Source: Stereum hirsutum FP-91666 SS1 (taxonomy: Eukaryota; Basidiomycota; Agaricomycetes; Russulales; Stereaceae). Taken from it: DNA of 64,000 bases. Location: the NCBI RefSeq assembly GCF_000264905.1, contig NW_006763146.1:832884-896883 (forward strand), in the 5' to 3' direction. This document shows, piece after piece, positions 47,879-60,600 of the stretch. Below the pieces are notes generated by a model. That model did no database searches, was not told the origin of the DNA, and saw nothing but the letters and a program-made list of their open reading frames with translations. Positions within the stretch are counted from its first letter, which is position 1. Every line of letters starts with the position of its first letter. Made by a program: the position numbers and the translations under genes.

Positions 47879-49352
47879 TTTGATGAGGACGGGCTGGCTT
47901 GGGCGTCGGGTCGGTCGATGTCGAGTGGCGGCTTGGCTGGTTACGGCAATTTCCGGCAGGACGATGACTATACAGCTCCCTGAAATAAGGTTTCGGACTC
48001 TCCCGCAGCCCGTACTCGTGGGGCGACACTCATTGCAGTCCCACAAAGACCTAGGTTCCTTCACCACTGTAGTCTGTAACAAAGATTTACACCTTCCGTG
48101 ACTTTCTAGTGCGAAATTCATGGTTTTCTGTTCTCTGCCGGAGCTACAAAGGGTCGCGCTTCACGAACATCATGAATGCACTATCTGCGGAGATCTTGCT
48201 GTCTGGCCCAACTTGGCTTGCTTTCGAATCCATACCGAACCGTTCTTTGATCCCGACCTCAGTGACTTTCTTCTCTGGCCGCCGTTACACTTTGTGTACA
48301 GCAGTTTTTGTCTTAGGCGATGTCAATACCTATGTCCAGCGTGAATTGTGTTTGTCATCCGATCCTGCCATTGTGAATGCTTTGGATTCACCTATCCCAG
48401 ACGCTGACCTTGCCTGCTCCTCACAATACAAAGCTGAGATCCTCGACGCAATGGCTCTATAACCTTGCTTAGAGGGATTCCCTCGACGATTTCATCTCTC
48501 ACTGTGACGACCCAGAAACGTCCAGAGCGCTTCCTTGAAGACATCTCCATTCGCAGTCGTAATATTATATATTCCGCATGGCACAGTATGCTTACTCTCG
48601 GAGAGGACGTTTTCTTAAACATATCGTTGTCACCAGAATGCCACATCAGTGTTATAGCTGACTTACCTCAAGAAAGGCTGGATTGTTCAAGCGGCACTCG
48701 ACCACGAGATCTTATGGACGGCGTCTCTGGACACCAGCCTTTCGATACAGGGCGATCCATATCTGGGATTAGAGAATGTGGACGTCTTCGGATTGCTCAG
48801 TCACCGGCCACCATGGAAGTCATCTTCGAACGGCTCATTCTTAACACCGCGTCTGACGAGAGGCGGCTTAGTGTGGATTTTCAAGGAGGCTCTGTTAATT
48901 TCCTATCGTTCGTTGGAACTCTGCGTTTTGCTCATGAATTAGTCCAAGATATGCTTGACTTATTCGGCTCACCGTATTGCTTTCAGCGGCGCTGTACTTA
49001 CTGTATAATCCCGAGTGTGGCTCATCTGCGACTGCCAGGCTTGACTTCGTTACTTATTCCTTGCTCGTTACTGGCCGTACCTTTCTTCAGTGACCACCCT
49101 GTAAGCTACCGATACCGTTCGCATATGTAATTCAATAATGCCTTGTCCAAAAGTCAGATTCTTACAATAACGGAGGTGGCCCGAAAGCGCTCATTCTTGA
49201 TAGCACAAGATCGGTTGTTTGCGGATGTCTTACTTCCCACGGTGAATCCGAACGTATTGAACACCGCCATGCTCGACTTTCTTCACTCGAACCCCCATCT
49301 CATCTCTCAACAAACACACATATTTCGCTTTTAACCCCAAGGATTGCCCAGC
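47879..49352. other. region before the tandem GNAT-ankyrin cluster, with unassigned open frames
   Basis: Two overlapping rightward frames (48109-48462 and 48465-49130, the latter 221 codons and lacking an early ATG) have no recognisable domain. They could be remains of an F-box/LRR-like gene (SLPELQRVALHEHHEC in a third frame). At 49209-49226 the sequence TCGGTTGTTTGCGGATGT also occurs upstream of the second tandem gene, so it belongs to the duplicated promoter. Confidence 0.3.
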
Positions 49353-51240
49353 ATGCCCTCTACAAAGACCCAAACCTCACACACTCTTCCTAACGGGCTT
49401 TCTGTCGAGCTCAAAACGAAATACAAAAAACATTATGAGCAACCCCATACCTTCACACTCGAGCACACGGTTTTTCTCTCGTCGAACTCGACGGAATCCA
49501 TATCATCTGCTACCAGCCTTATCATCAACAAGGATCGTCTCGCTCGTCAAGATGACTGGCATTCCGCCATGGACATACATAGCCAAGAGACCATGACTTT
49601 CTCCTCTGTCCTCTTCGACTCGCGGGCAAAGCTGCGTCCGGAATGGATCAGCTCAGAGGCTAAGAAGGGTACGGGTGTCTGGGGACATGAGCTGGACCGC
49701 GGATCACTACTCTTTGTTGAGAGTGTAGAGGTCAACAAGGAGTACAGAGCAAGGGGCATCGGCTCGTGGCTCTTACAGCAGGTCCTCACCTCTGAACACG
49801 TCGTAGCCTGTCAATTCGCATACGCGTGGCCTTCGCCACTATATCCCGCCGGTCTTTCCAAGACTGAACTCGTGGACATCGAGAGCGCTGTATTGAAGAT
49901 GTTTTCGAACGCCGGCTTTAGGCGGGTCGGGCGGTCTAACTTTGTCTGTTACGCGATGGTGGACGCCACACACGCCTCACGTCACCTCCCCGCATCTGAA
50001 GACGCTAAACCACTTGACCTTCCTCTCGCCGAGCAGACGAGCAGCGGTGACGGAGAGCCTCCGGTCGTCAGAGATTGGCTCGCCTTCGACACTGCCGCGC
50101 AAATAAACGACCAGTACCCGCTCCATGCAGCGCTCCTCGCCGACAGCAGCGAAACTATTATCGACCTTATACGCACCCATCATGCGGCAGATCCCTCGTC
50201 GATTCGCACCAAGGGCCCGGACGGTTCGACGCTTCTTCATATGGCTGCTTCGAAAGGCCGTCCTGCCGTCGTAACGGAGTTATTGTCCCTTGGTGCTCGT
50301 AGCGACTTGCACGAGAAGGATAAGGAGGGAAGGACGCCTCTGGCATGCATCGACGACGAAATGATCAAGGGACGAGAGTTCTTCAAAATGGTTGGCGTGC
50401 CGTTTAAGGGCCACGAGATGAGCAAGTGCCGTTGCAAGGTGCTCATCATGGAAGCTATGGGCCAAGCACCTCCTTCGCTCGAGATGATGAAGTGGGGATG
50501 TACTTGCGGACAGTGTCATGGAGGCTGGCTGAGTCCGCGCATGAAATATCGTCTTGAAAGTGTGTTTTACATCTCCATTTCATTAGGTTCGCCTTACTAA
50601 ACTTGCTGTCCCGTACTACTTCGTATTAGCCTGCGCTGAAGTAGCGTCAGACATTATACTTGACACAATGGACTTCTCCGGTACTCTGGTTCGCTACCAA
50701 CCACTCAAAGATGTTGACATGGTCTATCTCATCGACTTCGTCCCCCACTCGGTTCGTGAACAACCCATCTACCAGTCCTTTATCCACGGATATTCGGCTT
50801 GTTACAAGGCCGTTTGCGCCGTCCTTCGGGGCGGTAATATTCCGACCGTCCAAACCGTCTCGCAGGAATTACTGTCTCCCGCCTACGATGCGCGTTACAC
50901 GGCCCATTATTTCCAGAAGGGAGGTAGGATCGAGTTTGTCTTGAACGGTGTTGCATATCGCTCATGGGAAGAGGTCAGTGAAATACGCCCGTGTCTACTG
51001 GGATTGCAGTGTTTTACCTATATCAATTTTCAGGGACCCGCTGGAGACAACACGTTCGATGACACCTTCGGCGACAACCTGGAAGGGATGCCCATATGCG
51101 AGAACGACGACGCTTACAACATTGTCCGCACCAACATGGGTCTTGGACCCGAGTTCAACGGACCCGATTATGGCCGTTCGAGCTCCGGCTTTGATGAGGA
51201 TGAGGACGAGGAAATGTATTCGGAAGATTCCTCCGACTAA
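49353..51240 (+). CDS. GNAT acetyltransferase-ankyrin-Cys-rich protein, tandem copy 1
   Basis: Three exons: 49353-50559, 50630-50973, 51034-51240; 585 aa. Residues about 15-205 look like a GNAT N-acetyltransferase: LEHTVFLSS, VESVEVNKEYRARGIGSWLL with the R-x-x-G-x-G acetyl-CoA loop at 132-137, and AGFRRVGRSNFVCY. Residues about 254-336 are ankyrin-like (YPLHAALLADSSETIIDLI, GSTLLHMAASKGRPAVVTEL, EGRTPLACID). Then come CRCKVLIMEAMG (359-370) and KWGCTCGQCHGGW (380-392), a possible zinc or metal site. The C-terminal 180 residues contain SACYKAVCAVLRGGNIPTVQ and FVLNGVAYRSWEE and finish in an acidic tail (DEDEDEEMYSEDSSD). The substrate and role are unknown; I know no characterised protein with this order. 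The two later copies share intron positions. Confidence 0.85.
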
Positions 51241-51734
51241 AGAGCAGAATAATGGCCGAGACAAATTCTCGGGCGCTGTATACGAATCTCGAGTTAACTG
51301 TACTCTTTGGCTTTGTGATGTACTTATACGTGGGACTCCTCAGCCCTGATGTCATCTTATCGTTTCTGTGTTATCCATATGGTGGATTCCGAGTGCGGCT
51401 CATTTGTGCTCGACATTGACCTCGTTATTCATCCCTCCCTCGTTCAAGCTACTGTGCTGATTTACCCGGTTCATTGCACTTTGTACCCACATTATCGTTT
51501 GCGTAATTCCATAGCACCGTGTGCAACAGTCAGATTCTCATCGTGAAGGCACTCGACTTTTGGTGGCGTCAGTACGTGACGAATGTCGGTTGTTTGCGGA
51601 TGTTTGACACCGGCGATTCTTCTTATGTATTGAAAGCCGCCGTGTTCGAAACTTCGATCTGCTTCACTGGACCTTCCATCTCGCCTCCCCTCAAAGGCAC
51701 ACATCTTGCTTTGCACTATCGAAAACTGTCCAGC

Positions 51735-53603
51735 ATGGCCTTTACAAAAACTCGAACCTCGCACACTCTTCCTGACGGGCTTTCCGTAGAGCTCAAAACG
51801 AAATACAAAAAACATTATGAGCAGCCCCACACCTTCATACTCGAGCACACAGTTCTACTCTCGTCGAAGCCAACGAAATATATAGCATCTGCTGCCAGCC
51901 TTATCATCGACAAAGACAGTCTTGCTCGTCAAGGTAACTGGCACGGTGCCATGGACATCCACAGCCAGGAGACCGAGACCTTCTCATATGCTCTCTTTGA
52001 CTCATCCGCCAAGTTGCGATTGGAATGGATCGACTCGGAAGCTAAGAAGGGTACGGGTATTTGGGGCCACGAGTTGGATGAAGGTGCCATTATTTTTATC
52101 GAGACTATCGAGGTTCACAAGGAATACCGGAAGAGGGGACTCTGCTCATGGCTCATACAGCAAGTTCTCAGTTCCGAACACGTCACAGCCTGTCAATTCG
52201 CATACGCATGGCCTACACCACTCTACCCATCCCGTCTCTCCAAGACCGATCTCGCGGACATTGAGGGCGCAGTACTGAAGGTGTTTGCAAACGCGGGCTT
52301 TAGGCGGGTGGGAAGGTCTAATTTTGTCTGCTACGCGATCGCAGATGCCAATCATCCCTCCCGTCACCTTTCCGCATCTCAAGATGCCAAACCAATTGAC
52401 CTTCCTCTCGCCGAGCAAGTGAAGAATGACGACGGAGAACCACCAGTTGTCAGGGATATTCGTGCCTTCGACACTGTGGCGCAAATCGAGGCCCAGTACC
52501 CACTCCATGCAGCGCTTCTCGTCGACAGCAGTGAGGTGATCATCCGCCTTATACGTGCTCATCACACAGCAGATCCATCCTCTATCTTCGTCAGAGGCCC
52601 AGATGGCGCCACGCTCCTTCACATGGCCACCTCGGCGGGTCGCCCTGCCGTCGTATCGCTGCTACTGTCCCTTGGTGCTCGTGACGATGTGCACAAGAAG
52701 GATGGAGAAGGAAGAACGCCTTTGGAACGCATCGACGACGCAATGACGAAGGCACGAGAGTTCGCCAAGTTCAATCATAGACCATTCAAAGGCCACGAGA
52801 CTTATAAGTGCCGTTGTAAGGCACTCATCATGGAGGCTATGGGTCTACCACCTCCTTCGCTCGAGATGATAAAGTGGGGATGTACTTGCGGACAGTGCCA
52901 AGGAGGCTGGCTGAGTCCGCGCATGAAGTTTCGTCTCGAAAGTGAGTGAGGGTTTTCATTTCCGCTTTCCTAGGTTTACTTTACTCAAGTATTTCTATTC
53001 TGCACCGCATTAGCCTGCGCTGAAGTATCGTCAGACAAGATACTCGACTCAGTGGATCTTTCTGGTTCTCTGGTTCACCCCAAACCTCTCGAAAGTGTTG
53101 ACACGGTTTATCTTATCGACGTCATTCCTCGCTCCGTTCGCGCTCAACCTATCTACCCGTCCTTCATTAAAGGATATTCGGCCTGTTACAGTGCCGTTTC
53201 TGCCGTCCTTCGTGGCGGTAGCATTCCGACAGTTCAAACCGTCTCGCAGGAGTTAACATCTCTCGACTACGATACGCGTTACACGAATCATTATTTGCAG
53301 AAGGGAGGAAAAATCGAGTTTGTCTTGAATGGCGTTGCATATCGCTCATGGGAGGAGGTCAGTGAAATACGCCAGCATCTACTGCAGTGTCTTATCTCAA
53401 TTACTTTTCAGGGACACGCGGGAGACGATACCTTCGACGACGACATGGAGGGCATGCCCACATGCGAGAACGACGACGCTTACGATATTGTTCGCATCAA
53501 CATGGGCCTTGGACCCGAGTTCAACGGACCTACCCATGACCCTGACTCTGATAAAGAAGTGGCTCGAAACGAGGAAATAGATTCGGAAGACTCTGTCGAC
53601 TAA
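51735..53603 (+). CDS. GNAT acetyltransferase-ankyrin-Cys-rich protein, tandem copy 2
   Basis: Three exons: 51735-52941, 53014-53357, 53412-53603; 580 aa. Exons 1 and 2 are exactly the same lengths as in copy 1 (1207 and 344 nt), so it is a direct duplicate. The start MAFTKTRTSHTLPDGLSVEL parallels copy 1. The acetyl-CoA loop reads VHKEYRKRGLCSWLIQQV: the second Gly of R-x-x-G-x-G is Cys, and the first copy's GIG becomes GLC, which might weaken cofactor binding. The ankyrin part (GATLLHMATSAGRPAVVSLL), CRCKALIMEAMGL, KWGCTCGQCQGGWLSPRM and GYSACYSAVSAVLRGGSIPT are kept. The acidic tail is shorter. About 500 bp separate it from copy 1, including part of the duplicated upstream sequence. Confidence 0.85.
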
Positions 53604-54161
53604 TGAACAGGAGAATAGCTGAAGGACATGTTCGAGCGCTGTGTATGGACTTCTAGGAGTCGAGTTACTTGACATCGTGGCGTATTTGTGGGATCGGTTC
53701 TGATTTCGTCGTCTCGCTTTGTCTGTGTCATATGAGTTCCCTATGTGTTGGTTTTTCTACTCGATGACGCTCCCTCTCATCACCTATTCGGCTTGTTGCA
53801 TACTTGCAACCAAAAACGCAATTGTTGCACTGGCATCCAAGTGCATGGGCACTTTGTAAGTATGTAATTGATCCGAAACATGCTCATCCATTTATCGACT
53901 TGTCTATCATACCATGCCCCATACTTATCAAAATCGAAGGTGCGTAGACCTGTTGTAGAAGGTTTCACAATATTGACTGGATCTTTCGTGTGGCTTGTCA
54001 GTAATATGGTTTCCTGTGGCACCAGTGGGAAACGCGTGTTGCTTACTAGCATTTACGTCAATTGAACCGAACATGAACAAATATAGCCAACGTTGAACAC
54101 GTCGACGACGCGAACTCTTCTCCTCCAGCAAGCCCGTTTGCACACCAAAAAGCGACTCGAT

Positions 54162-56110
54162 ATGCCAATTTTCCACTCATCTACTACACACTCTCTTCCC
54201 GACTCGGATGACCTCTACGTTCGTCTCAAAACGAGATGTGGTAAACAAGACGGAATGCGTCACACACTCCTTCTAGAGCACCAAATCTATGTCCCCGGTT
54301 CAAACTCTCCGTCCCCTATTGCATCCTCCACCAGTTTCGTTATCCACAAGGACCGCATTGTTCTTCTAGATGACTGGTACGATGTCATGGACAGTCACGA
54401 CGACGAGATGCTCGAGTTCGCCACCGAACTCTTCACCGAGCGCGCGAAGCTGCACCGAAAGTGGATCGTATCAAGGGACAAGGGCACTGGGGTGTGGGGA
54501 CATGAATTGGACCATGGGTCAATTCTTTATATTCAAAACATCTTCGTAGACTCAGACTACAGGGGAAGGGGAGTTGGTACCTGGCTTCTACGCCAGATCC
54601 TCACCTCCGAACACGTCGCATCCTGCCGATTCGCATATGCATGGCCTACCGCCTTCGAGCCTACTTTCAGGACCAAAGTCGAGCTTATTGCTATCGAAGA
54701 ATCGGTAGTGAAGATATTTGCAAAAATAGGGTTCAGACGCATTGGGCGATCCAACTTCGTATGATATGCGCTCATGGACACCAACCACCCCTCTCGTAGC
54801 CTTCCGTCTTCGGGCGATGCAGAACCGGTCATGCCACCCCTTCCGGGAGAATTGCATGAAGATGGTTTGCCCGATTTTCGCGACATGGTTTTCGAGGAGG
54901 CACGCATGAGACCTGATGCCCCATTCCGTATACAGGCTGCCCTTCGCTCTGGTCGTGGGCAGGCCCTGTTCGACTATATTCGCCAGCAGCATGCAGCAGA
55001 CCCATCCTGCATCCGCGTCAAGGACCACCAGGGTGTGACACCACTTCATGTAGCTGCTTTCCGTGGCCGTCCCACCACCGTATCCGAGATACTCAGGCTC
55101 GGCGCTCGTGACGATCTGCACGAGAAGGACAATGATGGACGTACCCCCTTGAATCATCTGGATGTGGAAATGGCGAGAATCCGGGAGCTCAAAAAAGAAT
55201 CGGAGTTTAAGGGGCATGACGACTCGATGTGCCAGTGCAAGGTACTCATAATGCGGGAGATGGGTCTAAACCCACCGCCCGCCGAGTTGATCAAGTGGGG
55301 ATGCACTTGCGGCCAATGCAGGGGTGGATGGCTTAGTCCGCGAATGGCATTTCGCCTTCGAAGTAAGACCCGTCGTTTCTGTCCGTCCTAAAATTGTGTG
55401 CTTATGTTTTGTGGAATCTTCTAGATTGCGCTCGAACGTCGTCAAGTAGCATAATGGAAAAGATGCACACCCGCCGTCCGGGGCGCTTCCTACCAGCCGC
55501 AATCGTCAACAAGATAAATATGATCGAATACGTTTCTCATCCCGTCCGCTCCCAGCCCATCGATCAACCTTTCATCTTCGGGTATTCAGCCTGCTACACA
55601 GCTGTGTCTGCTGTACTTGAACGCGGCGACGTACCGACCGTTCCGGCGGTTTTGCAGGAGCTAAATTGCATGGTCAACGACTCGGAGGGGCAGTACTCAT
55701 TCGCTTCTCATTATTTCGAAATGGGAGGCAGGCTGGAGTTCGTGTTGAACGGTGTCGCATATCGGTCGTGGGAGAAGGTGCGCTTTCTAGTTTCATGAAC
55801 ATAGAATCTTACCGACCATTTTTAGGGTCTTGCTAAGCAGAATACGTTCGATGATGCCTTCGCGAAAGAGATACAAGCCATGCCAGTATGCGCCGATGAC
55901 GATGCCTATGGAATCGTGCGCATCAACCTGCATATAGGACCTGAATTCAATGGGCCCGATCGAGGGGATTGCGTATACGACGAGGACCCGGAAATATATG
56001 ACGAAGAGGAGGAAGACTATGATGAGGATGAACTCCCTTATCTTATGATGGAAGAGATGATGTTAGATGACATGGAGTACTTGCGATCTGTGAACGAGCG
56101 CCGGCCATGA
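54162..56110 (+). pseudogene. GNAT acetyltransferase-ankyrin-Cys-rich protein, tandem copy 3, interrupted by TGA
   Basis: Exon equivalents: 54162-55362, 55425-55777, 55826-56110, giving 613 codons if read through. It is the most diverged copy (MPIFHSSTTHSLPDSDDLYV). The GNAT loop is intact (SDYRGRGVGTWLLRQILTSE). Codon 201 (54762-54764) is TGA where the other copies have TGC or TGT in the motif SNFVCYA; here it reads SNFV-stop-YALMDTN. The same frame then continues without further stops through the ankyrin part (GVTPLHVAAFRGRPTTVSEI), CQCKVLIMREMGL, KWGCTCGQCRGGWLSPRM and a long acidic tail (about 55976-56088). Introns are conserved in position. Either a young pseudogene, a truncated GNAT-only protein of 200 aa, or a sequencing error. 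Fungi of this group are not known to use UGA for selenocysteine. Confidence 0.75.
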
Positions 56111-57614
56111 ACATACTTGCGCACCGACGTTGTAAAATTCATTTGTCTTCGCGCTTTCCTGCCCTTATATGTGAATTTCTCAGTGTGATGATTGCTAGTG
56201 CAGTCTTTTGATTGAAAAGGGGCTTGAATGTCACACAACGTTGTCCGACATGAACCTCCTCATTCTAGGTGTGGAAAGACGGCTTTATTGCCTGGCTCGA
56301 AAAATAGGTGCAACCATCTCTCGAGAACTCGTATGTTGTGTATCAATGCAGAGGGGCTAACACGGCGAGGAAAAAATGAGCATGCCATCAGTACTCTGGA
56401 GTACCGAAAAGCACGTACGGTAACGTCAGTAGCTCTCCGGTTTCCTGAGAGACAACGTCATGCATGACAACTCCCTGTTGACAAGTATAAGCACTCAGAC
56501 CATATTGGACACGAAAATGAAGACTTGTGACATTGGATAGTATTCCTGTACCCTCCCACAGTACGGGAACCTCTATTCTTGACGTGATCTATGTAGGTCA
56601 ACCGAGGGACGCCCTGAGCAATGTCAAGGAGGGCGACGAAGTCACCAAATGCACCGAATGAGAAGGCTGCGATCGAAGACATGGTCGCCAGTGCTAGAGA
56701 GCGAGGTGCGAGCGACGTTTCTACTGTGTGTGTTGGAGGGCCAGGCTATCGATAAGTCGTCGACAAAGCAAGATATGTGCGGCCAAGAATACAGTCCGTG
56801 AGGGCAACTCCCGGACATGCGTCCCAAGGATTACGGGAAGACGTCGAGACCAGCGCCAGGGGACAGTCATGCGGACTAAGCATGGGAGCGATGTTGTCCT
56901 GTTGAGGACCTTGAGCGCTTACCCACAATGCACGCGCAAGAGAGAAAAAATTCAGAGAAAGAAGTCGAGAGAGGATAGGGCGGCTCCGTTACTGACTTGA
57001 CATGGCCATAAGATCCCGGAGCTGGATGAGACCAAGCTTCAAGGGAATACCTGCAACAAAAAAGCCAGATGCTGTAGGAAGGTTTGCAAACATCCAACAA
57101 AAATCTACTTTCGAAATTTATGTCGTGCTGTGCTCTGCTTCGCAGCGTATATGTGCAAATATCTCTTGCATTCCACCAGTTGGATGCTAATGTGTTGTGA
57201 AAAGTGTTCCATCATCTTTGCCCATGCCGAGATCACTGAATAACGAGAAACGAGAAACTTGACACACCAGGCAGAGCGGAACAGCACCGAATCTCGAATA
57301 GATAACAAACAACATTCGATAACTTATTAGATATGCGTCCGGAAGACCAGACGTCGCGATAACAGAGCATTCCTCATGAGCAATCATATAAGGATACCAG
57401 AGCAAGTGATGATGTAGCAAGCCGACAAGCAGTATAGAGCCAGAGTCAGATTATAGACAGGCACTGAAGCAGGTTTGAACAGGCAGCGGAAATAGATCAT
57501 AGAGCAGTCTTGAGATGAATCATACGTACGTGCGGAGAGGTAAGGAAATGGAGTATATGGAGCAAACATAGGTCGTCCTGCAGCGGTCTCCTGGGGCGCT
57601 CTTCTTGGGCTAAC
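56111..57614. other. intergenic region with a possible gene fragment
   Basis: No complete gene. On the minus strand an ATG at 56682 starts MSSIAAFSFGAFGDFVALL, then DIAQGV. This resembles the F-G-x-F-G-D opening of many Agaricomycete hypothetical or STAND-type proteins, but no continuation was found within the next few hundred bases. It is probably a relic. Confidence 0.3.
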
Positions 57615-60600
57615 TCAAGCCTTTCTCTTTGCCGGCTTCTTCTTGACCTGTTGCTTAATCTTTTCCTGAATTGATATGGCACACGTATCAGTTTAAGAGC
57701 AATATATATATATAGGCTAGAATCGGACTCACATTCGCTTTAGTCCTCGCACCCCTCTTCGGTCTCCTCTCCTCTCCGTCCTCATCCGAACTCGACACAG
57801 ACTTCGCCTCCGTGGCATCTTCCTGACCCTCGTCATCCTGATCATCCTCCTCTCCTTCCGATGACTCTTGTTCGTCAGAATCATCGTCTTCATACTTGTT
57901 GCTCTTGCGACGACCACCGGAGGCTCGTGGTCGCCTGTATCCCAATATCAGTGAGATACCATTTGGAGTAAAGTTGAATACGAAGAACGTACTTAGTTTG
58001 ACCATTGGTCCGTGGAACAGCGGCAGCTTTACGCTTGCGAACAGGCTTAGGTTTTTCCTACAAAAAGTCCGAGATGAGTAATGATGGTCGCCGCAAAGAC
58101 CCTTTTATAAACCACAAACCTTGCCGTCCGCGATCGCAGCGGCTCTCAAAGCCTTGCCCTGTTCCTTCAACCATTCCATTGTCTCCGCCGGCAAGTACAC
58201 ATGCTTCAGGATCTAGTGCCACAAAAAATCGACAATAACACCGCCACAGCACCGTTAACATGACGATAAATGCTTCACACTGAGAGGAAGAAGAAGCGCA
58301 CCTCATTGACAGATTCAGGGCTCGGCAATGGCCTCAAGATATCGGAAAACAGCTTGACCTTGCCCGGATAACTCTGTAGCGTCCACGAGTGAGATTGTGC
58401 CCGCTGTTTGATGACGTGCTGCGCGAGCTCGCTCAGTGCATATAGGTTCTCGCTATAGACATGCGACTCCGAGTCCCTGACCGTCTTCGCTTTCCCGGCG
58501 AGATGATACAGTAACGAGACATTATCCGCTGTGGAGATGAGCTCGAGGTAAAAGTCGATGTACCTAGCATGTCACCATCGTCAACATCCACCAACCAGAA
58601 ATATCGAGACCGCGCTCGAACAAGAAGCAAGGAATCGGACGTACTTTGCCATATCATGCAACCCCTCCTGTGTGAGCGCGAAATCCGGATGGTGCGCCAA
58701 AAGATGTAAGAACCGGACGAAAATCATCTCGAAGTTGTCGACTTTGACGGATTGAGGTGAGGAACGGAAGGCGTAGGAGACGTAAGCTTTTGCCTGGTGA
58801 AATTTTTGTATCAGAACACGAAGTACATGAAGAAGTGAAGAGAGCGAAGGGAACAAAGGCATACCATAGTCTTCACATCCGCCTCGGGATCGTGTACAGT
58901 CAAGAATGGGATGAGGTTGAAGTGGGCGGGCAGTTTCTTCAGCAACATAATAGCCTTCTGGAGGAATCCGTGCCGAACTTCGTAGCACGGGTCCTAAGTA
59001 ACGCCGTCAGTAAAGCCACACAATATAGGGTACAGGGAGAGGCGGAGAAAAGCGAGGGCCAACCTGGATCGTCAGAGCCAACAACACGAAATTGGTTGAA
59101 ACATAATTCGAGTACTTCGTCATCGTCGAAAGATGCAACAACGACACCGCAGCCTGGAGCCGCATCCTCGACTTGACCTTCGGGCTGCCATAATCCGAGT
59201 CTGGGTCAGCAACATTTCCCGGTCACCTTCATGGAGGCGGAATCAGGCTGAAAAGGGGAGGGAAGTGTAGGCTTACTCGTCCTGCGCATCAGCCGTCAAC
59301 GACCCCGAATGCTCCAACAGCGTAAGGAACATCTTCAACACCGGACTCGCAATATCCAGTGCTGTCTCGTCCTCAGCGTGTGCCATACACCGATTTCGGC
59401 AGACCTTCAACGCCAACAACTTCGCACGGAGGGAAGGCGTCATATTCTCATCTTCCACCCATTCCGTGTCGGTGTCCATGTCATTCTGTGTCGCAAAAAT
59501 GAGGTGCGGACAAAATCAGGAACAAATGTAGATATCGCCTAGTTAGCGATTTGCCAGGCAGACAGAGGAAGAAAGGAGGCGGAGCGACTAACCGGGTCCA
59601 TGGGCGCAGGCGTCATGAGGACCTTCTTGACAAGGAACGTCATGATGGCCTCGCTCTGCTCTTCAAATGCATCCGGCGCAACATGCGCAAACTCTGAAAG
59701 GACAGCGATGTGTGCCACCAGCTTCTCCTCGTCCACGTCTTCCAGCGCATCAGCGATAGTCTATCCAACGCCATCCAGGATTTCAGTGAGGTCATAGCAA
59801 GAAAAGGATAGATAAATAGATCGAGGGGTTAAGACCTACGTTCACAAGCGCGCCACAAACACCTTCCGCGCCCCTCATCCTCGCAACCAACCTCGCCGCA
59901 AACTTCGCACACCTCTCATTCCCTTCAACGACATACTTCCTCACCCTCTCCCCTGTCCTCTTATCCCTGTCCGCCAGCCCGTGCACGACCTTCTCGTCCC
60001 ACGCGCCCACGCACGCTAACGCCTGCAGACACACCTCCACAGTCTTCATCTTTTCTTCATCCGGAAGTGCGGTACCCGCGGTGTGGTTTCGGCTGTTACG
60101 AGTTGACGATGGTTTGTCGTTGGAGAGAGCTATTCCCTTGGTGAGTTCGGCGATGTGGGGCTTATAGAGCTGTGGAAGGTGCTTTGACACGTAGATCAGT
60201 ACTGCCTGTGCGTTCTTCGCCGCCGCCTGGGCTGAACTCATGTGATTTGCGACTGTGGAAGCTGATGTAGATGCGCCTGCCGATAGAGCTTGTGACTGGG
60301 ACTCGGAGTGTGAAGATCTGGAGGAAGGGTTCTGCATGCGCTTGAGGAGGGTAGGGATTGAGGATTGGTTGATGAGGCGGAGGGAGGAGCGGCGGAGGAA
60401 GGTTGTGAAAGTGGGGAGGATGGAGGGCGAGGAGGCGTCGATTCGTTTGAGGACTTCGTTCTGTAAATTCGACATATAAGCATGAGGCATCGTGATTTAA
60501 ACGAAAGGAGGGCGGAAAGGTAAAGAAGGGAAGGCTTACGGTAGTTTTCACCAGCGTCTTCAGATCCGTTTGTGGATCCATCACCGTCCTAAGAAGCTTA

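Noticed and set aside
54774..55391. Separate small ankyrin gene starting at the ATG after the TGA in copy 3
   Set aside because: It lies in the same frame as the upstream GNAT part and aligns end to end with copies 1 and 2, so it is better explained as one interrupted gene.
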